A stretch of DNA of 64,000 bases from Sulfurovum sp. (GTDB taxonomy: Bacteria; Campylobacterota; Campylobacteria; Campylobacterales; Sulfurovaceae). This document shows, piece after piece, positions 15,726 to 25,279 of the stretch. A program made the translations under genes and the position numbers. Below the pieces are notes generated by a model. That model worked only from the letters and a program-made list of their open reading frames with translations. It made no database searches and was not told where the DNA came from. Every line of letters starts with the position of its first letter. The first letter of the stretch is position 1. The DNA is taken from contig JAGXFO010000018.1 of assembly GCA_024637255.1 (NCBI GenBank), forward strand, positions 1-64,000, given 5' to 3'.

Positions 15726-16505
15726 ATGAGAATAGACTTACACAATCACACAACACGTTGCAACCACGCCGAAGGTACTGTTGATGAGTACATCCTAAAA
15801 GCCATAGAACTGGGCATTGATATTTACGGTTTTTCTGAACATGCTCCTATGGATTTTGACCCCCATTACCGTTTGGCTTTTGAAGAGATGGAACACTATA
15901 CCAGGGATATTCTTAGCATAAAAGAAACATATAAAAGCGACATAAAGATACTCCTAGGCTATGAAGTCGATTATCTGCCGGGCCATATGGATGAAAGGGT
16001 ATTAAATGCAGAGGTGGACTATCTTATAGGCTCTGTGCACTTTATTGACAAATGGAGCTTTGACAATCCGGAGTTCATGGGAGGATGGAAAAACAAAAAT
16101 ATAGATGAGATATGGCAAGCCTATTTTGAAGCCACTGAAGCCATGGCAAAATCTGGAAAGTTTGATATTGTAGGACATCTTGACCTCATCAAAGTATTTA
16201 AATTCATGCCAAAACAAGACACTCGCTTACTTGCCAAAAATGCACTGCGTGCCATCAAAAAATCAAACATGGTACTTGAACTTAACACTGCGGGCTTGCG
16301 CAAACCTATAGGAGAAATTTATCCTTCACGTGCCTTGCTCGAAGAAGCATATGCACTTGACATCCCCATTACTTTTTCTTCAGATGCCCATTCAGTTGAA
16401 CAAATCGGTTTTGCCTATGAGGAAGTCATTTCTCTTGCAAAATCAGTCGGATACACTAAAGCCGCCACATTTGAACAAAGAGATCGTAAATTGATTAATT
16501 TTTAG
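15726..16505 (+). CDS. PHP-family histidinol-phosphatase (HisJ/HisK type)
   Basis: A PHP-domain phosphoesterase of 259 residues, predicted to hydrolyse L-histidinol phosphate in histidine synthesis. The metal-binding PHP motifs are all present: DLHNHTTRCNHAEGTVDEY, YGFSEHAPM, YEVDYLPGHMD, GSVHFIDKW, IVGHLDLIK and FSSDAHSVEQIG. I place the start at the ATG at 15726 (MRIDLHNHT), since the family begins with this motif; the frame is open for 21 more codons upstream. It stands alone between the divergent HD-GYP gene and glnA. Some PHP proteins of this type act on other phosphates, so the substrate is inferred. Confidence 0.82.
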   Translation: MRIDLHNHTTRCNHAEGTVDEYILKAIELGIDIYGFSEHAPMDFDPHYRLAFEEMEHYTRDILSIKETYKSDIKILLGYEVDYLPGHMDERVLNAEVDYLIGSVHFIDKWSFDNPEFMGGWKNKNIDEIWQAYFEATEAMAKSGKFDIVGHLDLIKVFKFMPKQDTRLLAKNALRAIKKSNMVLELNTAGLRKPIGEIYPSRALLEEAYALDIPITFSSDAHSVEQIGFAYEEVISLAKSVGYTKAATFEQRDRKLINF

Positions 16506-16540
16506 ACAACAACTATGAAACATCTTAATTGTTAAATGGT

Positions 16541-16546
16541 TATAAT
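16541..16546 (+). promoter_or_regulatory. Probable glnA -10 box
   Basis: A perfect TATAAT lies 30 bases upstream of the glnA start, preceded by an AT-rich run without a clear -35, as is usual for Campylobacterota sigma-70 promoters. A strong AGGAG ribosome site lies at 16567-16571. Confidence 0.5.
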
Positions 16547-16576
16547 GCTCCAATAAAATTAAATTTAGGAGCGTAC

Positions 16577-18004
16577 ATGGGTAAGTTTGTCAATAACACA
16601 GATGAGTTTTATAAATATTGTGAAGAAAATGAAGTAGAGTTTGTAGACTTTAGGTTTACGGACATTAAAGGTGCATGGCATCATATTAGCTACAGAATGA
16701 GTGCTGTACCTGTAGAAATGCTAGAATCAGGTCTTCCGTTTGATGGCTCTTCTATTGATGCATGGCAGCCGATACACAAATCAGATATGCTTCTTAAACC
16801 AGATATAGATACTGCGTTTCTCGATCCTTTCACTGCTGATAGTACAATCATCGTTATCTGTGATGTCTATGATATCTACAAAAATGAACTTTATGAAAAA
16901 TGTCCAAGATCCATTGCCAAGAAATCATTAGAATATCTCGCAGAACAGGGTATCGGTGATGTTGCCTTCTTTGGTCCTGAAAATGAATTTTTTGTTTTTG
17001 ATGATGTAAAATTCAGAGATGATGTAAACAGTGCGTATTTCAGAGTCGATACCGAAGAGGGTGGATGGAGCAGTGACACTGCGTATGAAAATGGAAACAT
17101 GGGTCACAGACCAGGTACAAAAGGCGGATACTTCCCAGTTATGCCTACGGACTCCATGGTAGACCTTAGAGCTGAAATGATGTTACTTCTTGAAGAAGTA
17201 GGTCTTGAAGTTATGCTTGGCCATCACGAAGTAGCGCAAGGCCAAGGCGAAATCGGAATTAAATTCAGTACGATGATTGAAGCAGCAGATAACGTTCAAA
17301 AATACAAATATGTAGTAAAAATGGTGGCACACCTCAACGGTAAAACTGCTACATTTATGCCAAAACCACTCCTTGGAGACAACGGCAGTGGAATGCACGT
17401 ACACCAGTCTATTTGGAAAGATGGCAAAAACCTTTTTTACAAACAAGGTGAATATGCAAACCTCAGTGAGATGGCGCTCCATTATCTTGGTGGTATTTTC
17501 AAGCATGCCAAAGCTGTATCTGCTATTACAAACCCAAGTACAAACTCCTACAAAAGACTTATACCTGGATTTGAAGCCCCGTCTATCCTGACGTACTCCA
17601 GCCAGAACAGATCTGCAGCTTGTCGTATTCCTTATGGTGCAAGTGAAATGGCCACAAGAATAGAGACTAGATTTCCTGACTCTTCTTCATGCCCATACCT
17701 TTGTTTTGCAGTATTGATGATGGCCGGAATTGACGGAATCAAAAACAAATATATACCTGTTGGGCCGATGGATGAAGATCTCTTTGAACTTTCGCTTGAT
17801 GAAATTAGAGAGAAAAAAATCCCTCAAATGCCTCACACACTAAGAGAAGCAATTGAAGATCTTATTGAAGATCATGAATTTATGAAACCTGTCTTTACTG
17901 AAGAGTTTATTGAAGCGTATCAGCACTACCAGTTTGAAAGACAAATTTGGCCTGATGAAGCTAGACCAACAGCATTTGAATTTATGTCTACTTACTCTTG
18001 TTAA
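16577..18004 (+). CDS. glnA: Glutamine synthetase type I
   Basis: GSI of 475 residues makes glutamine from glutamate, ammonia and ATP as a cytoplasmic dodecamer. Visible motifs are FDGSSIDAW, GPENEFFVFDDV, NGSGMHVHQSIW, NPSTNSYKRLIPGFEAP and RSAACRIPYG. The start at 16577 follows an AGGAG site; the in-frame ATG 48 bases earlier is unlikely. At the adenylylation site the sequence is EDLFEL, with Phe replacing the modified Tyr of enteric NLY, as described for H. pylori. The enzyme should therefore not be controlled by adenylylation. Confidence 0.97.
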   Translation: MGKFVNNTDEFYKYCEENEVEFVDFRFTDIKGAWHHISYRMSAVPVEMLESGLPFDGSSIDAWQPIHKSDMLLKPDIDTAFLDPFTADSTIIVICDVYDIYKNELYEKCPRSIAKKSLEYLAEQGIGDVAFFGPENEFFVFDDVKFRDDVNSAYFRVDTEEGGWSSDTAYENGNMGHRPGTKGGYFPVMPTDSMVDLRAEMMLLLEEVGLEVMLGHHEVAQGQGEIGIKFSTMIEAADNVQKYKYVVKMVAHLNGKTATFMPKPLLGDNGSGMHVHQSIWKDGKNLFYKQGEYANLSEMALHYLGGIFKHAKAVSAITNPSTNSYKRLIPGFEAPSILTYSSQNRSAACRIPYGASEMATRIETRFPDSSSCPYLCFAVLMMAGIDGIKNKYIPVGPMDEDLFELSLDEIREKKIPQMPHTLREAIEDLIEDHEFMKPVFTEEFIEAYQHYQFERQIWPDEARPTAFEFMSTYSC

Positions 18005-18129
18005 ACTCTTCTCTATTGTATTCCCTCTCTTTTTGGGGATACAAATTCTATAACTTTCCAAAAATTATCTGATTTTTTACCTGCTGTTGCTGTTTGCCAC
18101 TAAGTTAAGGGCATAAAGCAATGCTTATT

Positions 18130-20343
18130 CTAAAATAATGTCCCGCTGTCATTGGAAACAGGCGCCGAAGGTACTTTTCTCTCAGGATGCAAGGGGTCAC
18201 CTTCATCTTCATTCTCCTCATATTCTATCTCTTCGCCAGATACTTCTGCTTCACCCTCATGCATCTGGGCAGATACATCTGTTTCATCCTCATAGACAGG
18301 CTCTTCATCAATATTGATTGTAGGAGCCATTTCTATCTCTCCACCATCTGGATCAATATCCTCAGTAATTTCAATATCTTCTTCCAGCATTTCGCTATAG
18401 GTATCTTCTTCGGATGGTGCTTCTTTTTTTTGAATTTCCGGGAAAGGAGAGTGCTCTGTATAAAGTTCCATTCTTCCTTCGTATTCACCCCTAAATACCC
18501 CTTGAGGTATATCAAATGTACGTTTGGTATCAGGATACAGCTTTAATAATTTTTTAAAATAATAAGCAAAAGCCGGTGCAGCCAATGCCCCTCCGGTTGC
18601 ACCGCGTCCTATGCGTTTATTGTCATCTCTTCCCAGCCATACGATGGCTTCTATAGTAGGAGAGTATCCACAGAACCATGCATCTACGTTATTATTGGTT
18701 GTCCCTGTTTTCCCGGCAAGTTCTATGCCATCTACCTGTGCATTTCTACCTGTACCCCTTTTTATAACATCCATTAGCACATCTGTCATAAGATATGCTT
18801 GTTCAGGCGTTGTAAAACCTTCTATCTCCTTAGGGCGTGTTTCATAAATCACTGCACCCTCCTTAGAGATAATTTTGCTGACCAACCTTGGTTCTACCAT
18901 ATGTCCTTTATTTGCAAATACTGAAAATATCTGTGCCATTTTAAGCGGACTCAAGCCAAGGTTTCCAAGTGCGATTGACATGTCTCTAGGGATGTGAGGT
19001 ACATCTAAAAACGCCAATCTTTTACGAATAGTACTGACACCCAAATCAGATACCAGGTTTATGGTCGCCAAGTTACGTGAATGTACTAACGCTTCTCTGA
19101 ATGAGACAAATCCTTTATAATCACCTTCATAATTCTTGGGCGACCAGACTTTGGGTTTGCCATTATCATAGTACTGGAAAGTTCTTGCCAGATCAGTCAA
19201 AGGAGTTGCGGGGTTATATCCCATATCTAAAGCCGTTTGGTAGATAAAAGGTTTAAAAGCAGATCCGGGCTGACGTTTTGACTGCGTTACACGGTTAAAG
19301 GCAGATTTTTTATAATCTGTTCCTCCCACCATTGCCAAAATATCTCCTGTCTTATTCTCCACTGCCACAAATCCTGCACTCAAGGTCGATGTTTTGGCAT
19401 TCTCTTTGTATTTCTTTAATGCTTTATGGTAGACAAAATCCACTGCTTCTTTCGCTATGGCCTGTTGTTTCATATCTATAGTGGTATAAATCTCATAACC
19501 GCCGGTACGGATATCGCCAAGCTTTCCTTTAAAACGTCTCAGCACTTCATCTACAATACCTGGGGCAATATTTTGCGTTAGGGATGTTTTGTATATCTTC
19601 GGGGACTCTTTGACTGCCTTGAGGTAATCGTCCTGAGTAATCCATCCTATACTTTTCATGCGATAAAGTACATTATTGCCACGGTCCAAAGCCCGCTTAT
19701 AGTGCTTGAGAGGATTATAATAGCTTGGTGCATTCGGCAGACCGACCAAAATAGCTGCCTCTTTGAGTGTCAGTTCACTGAGGTCTTTATGGAAATATCC
19801 GTTTGCTGCTGTTTTTACGCCAAAGTAGTTATTGCCATAAGATATCTCGTTGAAATAACGCTCAAGGATATCTTCTTTGCTCAGTTCATGCTCTATTTTC
19901 AATGCCAAAATAGCTTCTTTGAGCTTACGTGCAAGTTTCTTTTCGTTTGAAAGAAGTTTATTTTTGATGAGCTGTTGCGTAATCGTACTTCCGCCCTCGA
20001 CAAATTTTCCCGCCTGAATATCTTTTACTATGGCCCTTAGAATGGCATCAGGGTTGACACCGTTATGTTCAAAGAACCTTGTATCTTCCATCGCAACAAG
20101 CCCCTCAACAAGATATCCGGGAATCTCATCATAACGTGCATAAAGACGGTGTTGATCTTTAAAGACATACGCTAACTTCTCGCCATTTCTGTCGTAAATA
20201 ATCGAAGAGGTTTCGGGTTTGTAATTGATAAGTTTATCGGCATCCAAAGATACCTCTTCATAGGCATATATAAAGGCTGCAGTAAGCGCTACACCAAATA
20301 CCATCGCTAAAATAATGGAACCTTTGATTAAACTATTGAACAC
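18130..20343 (-). CDS. mrcA: Penicillin-binding protein 1A (class A, bifunctional)
   Basis: A class A PBP of 737 residues that polymerises and crosslinks peptidoglycan. An N-terminal membrane anchor (5-27) is followed by the GT51 domain, with EDTRFFEHNGVNPDA (catalytic Glu) and GGSTITQQLIKN. The transpeptidase follows, with the SxxK serine in PGSAFKPFIYQ, HSRN and GKTGTTNNN. The last 110 residues are an acidic, low-complexity periplasmic tail rich in Glu/Asp (for example EEDIEITEDIDPDGGEIE) beyond the usual end of the domain. The gene is monocistronic; bioF-like follows upstream at 24 bases on the same strand. Confidence 0.94.
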   Translation of the reverse strand: MFNSLIKGSIILAMVFGVALTAAFIYAYEEVSLDADKLINYKPETSSIIYDRNGEKLAYVFKDQHRLYARYDEIPGYLVEGLVAMEDTRFFEHNGVNPDAILRAIVKDIQAGKFVEGGSTITQQLIKNKLLSNEKKLARKLKEAILALKIEHELSKEDILERYFNEISYGNNYFGVKTAANGYFHKDLSELTLKEAAILVGLPNAPSYYNPLKHYKRALDRGNNVLYRMKSIGWITQDDYLKAVKESPKIYKTSLTQNIAPGIVDEVLRRFKGKLGDIRTGGYEIYTTIDMKQQAIAKEAVDFVYHKALKKYKENAKTSTLSAGFVAVENKTGDILAMVGGTDYKKSAFNRVTQSKRQPGSAFKPFIYQTALDMGYNPATPLTDLARTFQYYDNGKPKVWSPKNYEGDYKGFVSFREALVHSRNLATINLVSDLGVSTIRKRLAFLDVPHIPRDMSIALGNLGLSPLKMAQIFSVFANKGHMVEPRLVSKIISKEGAVIYETRPKEIEGFTTPEQAYLMTDVLMDVIKRGTGRNAQVDGIELAGKTGTTNNNVDAWFCGYSPTIEAIVWLGRDDNKRIGRGATGGALAAPAFAYYFKKLLKLYPDTKRTFDIPQGVFRGEYEGRMELYTEHSPFPEIQKKEAPSEEDTYSEMLEEDIEITEDIDPDGGEIEMAPTINIDEEPVYEDETDVSAQMHEGEAEVSGEEIEYEENEDEGDPLHPERKVPSAPVSNDSGTLF

Positions 20344-20367
20344 TGCAAAACCCCTTATAATTAAACA

Positions 20368-21462
20368 TTATTGTACCGAGTTATGACTAATGAGTGCCAA
20401 TGCATGCCGAATCTTCTGTGTGGATACACTTAAATTAAGTATCACTCTCACGATAGCTCTCTTGACTGTTGGCTGGCGTATAGCTCCCACCAAATAGCCT
20501 TGAGCCATCAATCCCTTTTGTACATATAGTGCATGCTCATTGCTTGGCATTTCTATAGGGACTATGAGACTTTGGCAAATGATGCCCATATCTTTTCTTA
20601 CAGCCGTTTGCCGTTCTAAGATCTTTTTGGTATATTTCTCTGCATTTTTACGTATATGTTCTATATTGACCAGTGCCAGTGCTGTATCGAACACAGAAGG
20701 TGCCGTGGAGTATATAATGGGTTTTGCCCTGTTTACCAAAAAACTGATAATCTCTTTTGAAGCCAGAATATATGCACCATAAGAGCCGTAAGCCTTGCCC
20801 AGTGTACCCATTTTTATATGTCTCTGGTTTATCTTAATGCCATAGTACTCAAAGATACCCAATAGCTTTAATCCTAATACCCCTGCACTGTGCGCTTCAT
20901 CTACAATCAGCAACGCCTTTACCTCATCTGCAAGCTCAAAGATCTCTTTTTTACAAAAATCGCCTCCCATGGAGTAGACGCCCTCCACGGCGATAATCTG
21001 TCTATGAGCAGGATGTAATGCCAACTTTTCTTTCAAATCATCTACATCATTATGGGAGAAAATTACGACCCTGTCGCCCAAAAGTTGCGCAGCCATCACA
21101 CCAGAGGCATGATACTCTTCATCCATAAAAAGCATGTCGCCCTTTCGCACAAGAGCTTCTATGAGCGCCATATTGGCAAGGAACCCGGACCCGACAACAA
21201 GTCCTTCTTCAAAACCGTTATACTCAGCCATGGCCAATTCAAAAATACGGTGAATCGGATGATACCCATTTACCAGCATACTGGCTTTAGAGCTCAGGGT
21301 CTTATACTCATTAACAAGTTTTACGGCCTTCTTGAACTGTTTTTTGTTACTCGATAACCCCAAATAATCATTAGAAGCCAAATCTTCCAAAGTGTCATCA
21401 AAGAGTTTACGCTCTCTAAATCGTCCCGCCTTTTCGAGGGCTTTTAATTCATTTTCATACAT
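20368..21462 (-). CDS. Alpha-oxoamine synthase, BioF/KBL-like PLP enzyme
   Basis: A fold-type I PLP enzyme of the alpha-oxoamine synthase family, probably 8-amino-7-oxononanoate synthase (biotin pathway). Evidence: LASNDYLGLSSNKK near the N-terminus, VDEAHSAGVLG (cofactor Asp and His) and the PLP-lysine region MGTLGKAYGSYGAYI. It has 364 residues from the ATG at 21462, which follows the maf stop by one base (TAATATG); a start 12 bases earlier would overlap maf. No other bio gene is nearby. 2-amino-3-ketobutyrate CoA ligase is the main alternative. Confidence 0.82.
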   Translation of the reverse strand: MYENELKALEKAGRFRERKLFDDTLEDLASNDYLGLSSNKKQFKKAVKLVNEYKTLSSKASMLVNGYHPIHRIFELAMAEYNGFEEGLVVGSGFLANMALIEALVRKGDMLFMDEEYHASGVMAAQLLGDRVVIFSHNDVDDLKEKLALHPAHRQIIAVEGVYSMGGDFCKKEIFELADEVKALLIVDEAHSAGVLGLKLLGIFEYYGIKINQRHIKMGTLGKAYGSYGAYILASKEIISFLVNRAKPIIYSTAPSVFDTALALVNIEHIRKNAEKYTKKILERQTAVRKDMGIICQSLIVPIEMPSNEHALYVQKGLMAQGYLVGAIRQPTVKRAIVRVILNLSVSTQKIRHALALISHNSVQ

Positions 21463-21463
21463 A

Positions 21464-22021
21464 TTAACTTCCAACCTTTATCCATGGGATTAAACACTCA
21501 ACCTGCAAACCCATTGCTGTACTCTCAAATCCGTCTACTGACTTGATATACTTTTGACAAAATCCTTCAACCATACAAGCACCCGCTTTTCCTTGCCATA
21601 ATCCACTTTCAAGATACGCTTCCAGATCATTTTTTTCAAAAGGGGCAAAATGGTAATGGGTAGCTGAAATGTCTGAAAAGAGAAGTGCTTTAGATCTATA
21701 GTGTACTGAAGAGATGATAGAAATAATCGAACCGCTTTGTATATTTAAAATACGTCTTGCATCCTCTATATCTTTGGCTTTACGTAAAATACTTCCATTA
21801 GACGCTGCTATGACAGTGTCAGCACAAAGAAGAGGCATTTCCAAGCCAAACTCACGAACAGCAGCTTCGAGCTTGCCTTTGCTGGCAGTGTAGACAAAAT
21901 CTTTAGCTTCTGAGGTTGTGATCTGTTCTTCATCATATTCTGTGGACTTTTGAACAAAGTCAATGCCAAAGTTGCGGAGCAACAAGGCCCTACTCTGCGA
22001 AGAAGAGCAAAGACAAATCAT
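21464..22021 (-). CDS. Maf-family nucleotide pyrophosphatase
   Basis: A Maf/YhdE-type pyrophosphatase, predicted to hydrolyse non-canonical or modified NTPs (dTTP/UTP or m7GTP). Motifs include CSSSQSRALLLRNFGIDF at the start, SKGKLEAAV, LLCADTVIA (metal Asp) and, near the end, GACMVEGFCQKYIKSVDG, where the usual GYAIQG is altered. I choose the ATG at 22021 (MICLCSSSQSR, 185 residues), which fits the family; the frame extends 11 codons further to 22054. It is one base from the bioF-like gene and 36 bases from the CopD-like gene upstream. Confidence 0.85.
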   Translation of the reverse strand: MICLCSSSQSRALLLRNFGIDFVQKSTEYDEEQITTSEAKDFVYTASKGKLEAAVREFGLEMPLLCADTVIAASNGSILRKAKDIEDARRILNIQSGSIISIISSVHYRSKALLFSDISATHYHFAPFEKNDLEAYLESGLWQGKAGACMVEGFCQKYIKSVDGFESTAMGLQVECLIPWIKVGS

Positions 22022-22057
22022 TCCACTGCTGTTGACTCCTTTTTCACTGCCCACTGA

Positions 22058-22585
22058 CTAAAGCCCTCTAAGAGATACACCTAACCATAACGCTATGATG
22101 CCTAAAACAATATTGATTGGTAAAAGTAAATTCGGGATCAATCCCAATTGTGCTTTAGCCTCTGCAATACTACCTTGAGAAAATAGCCTCCATGCTTTTG
22201 CACGTTTGATGTACATATAGGTGTAATTTACTGCCATAATGGTCCACAGTATCTCTTTGGAAAGAAAGAGTGACTTTAAGTCGCTGTGATGTCCCCCTGT
22301 AGCTATCGCCATGATTAAACCTGTAGCAAATAAAATCACAATAAAAGGCATCACAAGATTAAATAGCCTGCCTGTAATCTGCAAGGTGATACCCAGTCTC
22401 TGTTTTGGTATCAGTATAGAAGACATAACATCACTTTGAAGCATCTGCCATGCAGTCACTCCGCCTCGCCCAATAACAGGATGCACCGCCACGCGAATCG
22501 CTATCATACCGCCTACCCAAATAAAAGCAGATAGTACATGTAAAAAGACTATCCAATGTCCATAATTGCTAAATAATTCTGTCAT
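22058..22585 (-). CDS. CopD-like four-helix membrane protein
   Basis: A 175-residue integral membrane protein with four predicted helices: about 8-30 (WIVFLHVLSAFIWVGGMIAI), 68-92, 108-125 and 150-172. The HVLSAFIWVGGM segment and its His are typical of the CopD/YgiD-like DUF2269/HemJ-like membrane families. The function is unknown; copper or heme involvement is only suggested by those families. The start at 22585 lies one base beyond the alaS stop, so translation is coupled; an in-frame start 27 bases earlier would lie inside alaS. Confidence 0.7.
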   Translation of the reverse strand: MTELFSNYGHWIVFLHVLSAFIWVGGMIAIRVAVHPVIGRGGVTAWQMLQSDVMSSILIPKQRLGITLQITGRLFNLVMPFIVILFATGLIMAIATGGHHSDLKSLFLSKEILWTIMAVNYTYMYIKRAKAWRLFSQGSIAEAKAQLGLIPNLLLPINIVLGIIALWLGVSLRGL

Positions 22586-22586
22586 A

Positions 22587-25145
22587 CTAGTTTCCACCTT
22601 CCAGGATTGCACTCAAATATACTTTTGACTCTTCTATGGCTGCTGTAATCTTACTTGGATCTTTTCCGCCTGCTTGTGCAAAGTCAGGACGTCCGCCACC
22701 GCCACCACCCACGATAGGAGCGATGGATTTTATCCAGTCTCCTGCTTTGATGACCGTGTTTTTAGAACCTGCGGCAAGCATCACTTTATCCTCTTTTTTC
22801 ATGAATAGCATCACAGCAATGTTGTCATACTTGTTTTTAAGATCATCTATCATCGCTTTAATGTCACCATTATCCACTTCCTCAACGATGACATTGATAC
22901 CATTGACTTCAACCGCGCGTAACTCTTTTTGACTGGAACTCATGGCTGAGCTTAACTCACCCTTGAGTATTTTTATCTGTTCTTTGAGTTTAGCTATACC
23001 TGCCAAGGGATTCACATTTTTAAGTTCTGATTTTATTTCCAAAAGCTCATCTCTTAAAGCTTTAACAGCTTCTACGGCCGCATTTCCACAAACGGCTTCT
23101 ATACGTCTCACTCCTGCACTCACTCCAGACTCTCTGGTGATCATAAACAGTCCTATTTGGGATACGTTTGACACATGCGTTCCCCCACAAAGCTCTGTAG
23201 AGGCATCGCCCATACTTACCACACGCACTTCATCACCATACTTCTCGCCAAAAAGTGCCATGGCGCCTGTGTTTTTCGCTTCTTCTATGCTCATAATCTG
23301 TGTTTTTGCCGGTACGGCTCTACTGATTTTATCATTGACCCATGCTTCTACTTTATTTATTTCATCAGCAGTCATCGCCTGTGGATGAGAAAAATCAAAA
23401 CGCAGTCTTTTGTCGTCATTGAGTGAACCCGCTTGAGAGATATGGTCTCCCAAGATGTCTCTTAGCGCAGCATGAAGCAAGTGTGTGGCGGAGTGGTGTT
23501 TTTCTATCTCAGCACGGCTGATGTCTACGACAGCCTCTACCTCGTCACCTACACTGAGTTTACCTTTGATCTCTGAGAGGTTCATATCTAAAAATTTTCG
23601 AGTATCTAGCACTTTTACTGTGCCATTTAACGTACCTCTATCTCCAGTTTGCCCCCCTGACTCAGCATAAAATGGCGTTTTGTCCAAAAGTACCCAGCCT
23701 TTAGCCTCAATACTCTCTGCTTGCTTAAAGTCCTCATCGAGCAGTGCCAACACTTTTGCCTGAGTCCTTGTACTTTCGTAGCCAACAAATACATTGGTAT
23801 CGAACTGCTCTTTAAGAAGTTTAAAGTCACCTGTTTCGACAGCATCACCTGTACCTTTCCAGTTGGCCTTAGACTGTGCTTTTTGTGCTTGCATTTTCGC
23901 ATCAAATGCATCGATGTCAAGTTTGATGTTTTTCTCACGAAGCATATCTTCTGTAAGATCAAGAGGGAAACCATATGTGTCATACAGTTTAAACGCTACT
24001 TCACCATTGAACACATCAGAGGTATTTTCAAGTTCTTCATTAAAGAGTTTTATCCCTGCTTCAATGGTATCAAAGAAACGTTCTTCTTCCATTTTCATAG
24101 AGGTTTTGATAGATTCAGATTTACCGGGTAGATAGTCATACTGTTCGCCCATCAGTGCCACTAATGTATCGACCAGTTTATACATAAACGGTTCACGCAA
24201 TCCCAATAAATATCCATGGCGAATAGCACGGCGCATAATACGGCGAAGTACATACCCACGCCCCTCTTTGTCAAAGTTCACGCCCTGTGCAAGCAAAAAA
24301 GAACAAGAACGCAAGTGATCAGCAATGACACGGTAGGAAGCAGAGTTTGGCTCATCGTAGTCATACGGCGACCCTACAAGCTCACCGATCTTGTCCAGAA
24401 ACGGCATAAAAAGTGACGAGTGGTAATTATTCAACTTACCCTCTTTTATGGCAACCACACGCTCCAACCCCATACCTGTATCGATGCTCGGCTTTGGAAG
24501 CGGGTTCAATTTACCTGTCTCATCACGATCATACTGCATAAATACCAGATTCCAAATCTCTAAAAATCTATCTCCCTCGCCGCCCATTTTGTCTTCGGGG
24601 CCGCCAAAGTTTTCCGCGCCCTGATCATAAAAGATTTCCGAGCAGGGACCACAAGGACCTGTATCACCCATCTGCCAGAAATTGTCTGCATCGCCAAAAC
24701 GGATGATGCGATCCGCTGCGATGTGTTTTTTCCACAGCTCCTCTGCCTCATCGTCACTCTCGTGTACTGTGACCCATATTTTTTCAACAGGAAGATTTAA
24801 GTACGCTTTACCTGTAATGAACTCCCACGCATACGCAATAGCTTCTTCTTTAAAGTAGTCAGCAAAAGAGAAATTACCCAGCATTTCAAAAAGTGTGTGG
24901 TGACGTGCTGTGTAGCCTACATTGTCAAGGTCATTGTGTTTTCCTCCTGCTCTTAGGCAGGTTTGTGAAGAGGTGGCGCGAGGTATGGCCGGTATTGGTG
25001 CTTCGCCTGTGAAGATGTTTTTAAACTGTACCATCCCTGCGTTGGTAAACATAAGTGTTGCATCGTCGGGGACAAGTCCTGAACTTGGTATGAGCTCATG
25101 CCCTTTACTTTGAAAAAAGTCTAGAAATTCTTTTCTGATATCCAT
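22587..25145 (-). CDS. alaS: Alanyl-tRNA synthetase
   Basis: A class II synthetase of 852 residues, near the usual 870. It opens with RKEFLDFFQSKGHELIPSSGLVP. Motif 2 is in FKNIFTGEAPIP...RATSSQTCLRAGGKHNDLDNVG. The editing domain has HSATHLLHAALRDILGDHISQAGS and the Zn-binding CGGTH (SMGDASTELCGGTHVS). The C-Ala oligomerisation/DHHA1 domain ends with VGGGGGGRPDFAQAGG. All four key modules are present. The CopD-like, maf and bioF-like genes follow directly on the same strand. Confidence 0.97.
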   Translation of the reverse strand: MDIRKEFLDFFQSKGHELIPSSGLVPDDATLMFTNAGMVQFKNIFTGEAPIPAIPRATSSQTCLRAGGKHNDLDNVGYTARHHTLFEMLGNFSFADYFKEEAIAYAWEFITGKAYLNLPVEKIWVTVHESDDEAEELWKKHIAADRIIRFGDADNFWQMGDTGPCGPCSEIFYDQGAENFGGPEDKMGGEGDRFLEIWNLVFMQYDRDETGKLNPLPKPSIDTGMGLERVVAIKEGKLNNYHSSLFMPFLDKIGELVGSPYDYDEPNSASYRVIADHLRSCSFLLAQGVNFDKEGRGYVLRRIMRRAIRHGYLLGLREPFMYKLVDTLVALMGEQYDYLPGKSESIKTSMKMEEERFFDTIEAGIKLFNEELENTSDVFNGEVAFKLYDTYGFPLDLTEDMLREKNIKLDIDAFDAKMQAQKAQSKANWKGTGDAVETGDFKLLKEQFDTNVFVGYESTRTQAKVLALLDEDFKQAESIEAKGWVLLDKTPFYAESGGQTGDRGTLNGTVKVLDTRKFLDMNLSEIKGKLSVGDEVEAVVDISRAEIEKHHSATHLLHAALRDILGDHISQAGSLNDDKRLRFDFSHPQAMTADEINKVEAWVNDKISRAVPAKTQIMSIEEAKNTGAMALFGEKYGDEVRVVSMGDASTELCGGTHVSNVSQIGLFMITRESGVSAGVRRIEAVCGNAAVEAVKALRDELLEIKSELKNVNPLAGIAKLKEQIKILKGELSSAMSSSQKELRAVEVNGINVIVEEVDNGDIKAMIDDLKNKYDNIAVMLFMKKEDKVMLAAGSKNTVIKAGDWIKSIAPIVGGGGGGRPDFAQAGGKDPSKITAAIEESKVYLSAILEGGN

Positions 25146-25231
25146 AATAAAATAATCCTGTCTTGTGTTGTATAAATTGGAGATATTTTAGCTAAATTGT
25201 GGTTATCGGGAGGTAAAACCGAGGAGTTAGC

Positions 25232-25265
25232 GACAGTATCGCTCTTAGAATAGAGCGATACTGTC
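25232..25265. terminator. Strong 14-bp perfect hairpin between the lipoprotein gene and alaS
   Basis: GACAGTATCGCTCT and AGAGCGATACTGTC form a perfect 14-bp stem with a 6-base loop. It lies 14 bases beyond the lipoprotein stop and 87 bases before the alaS start. There is no T-run on the minus strand after it, so it may be a terminator of the rho-assisted kind or a processing site. The structure is certain; its role is not. Confidence 0.5.
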
Positions 25266-25279
25266 AAAATACATACATC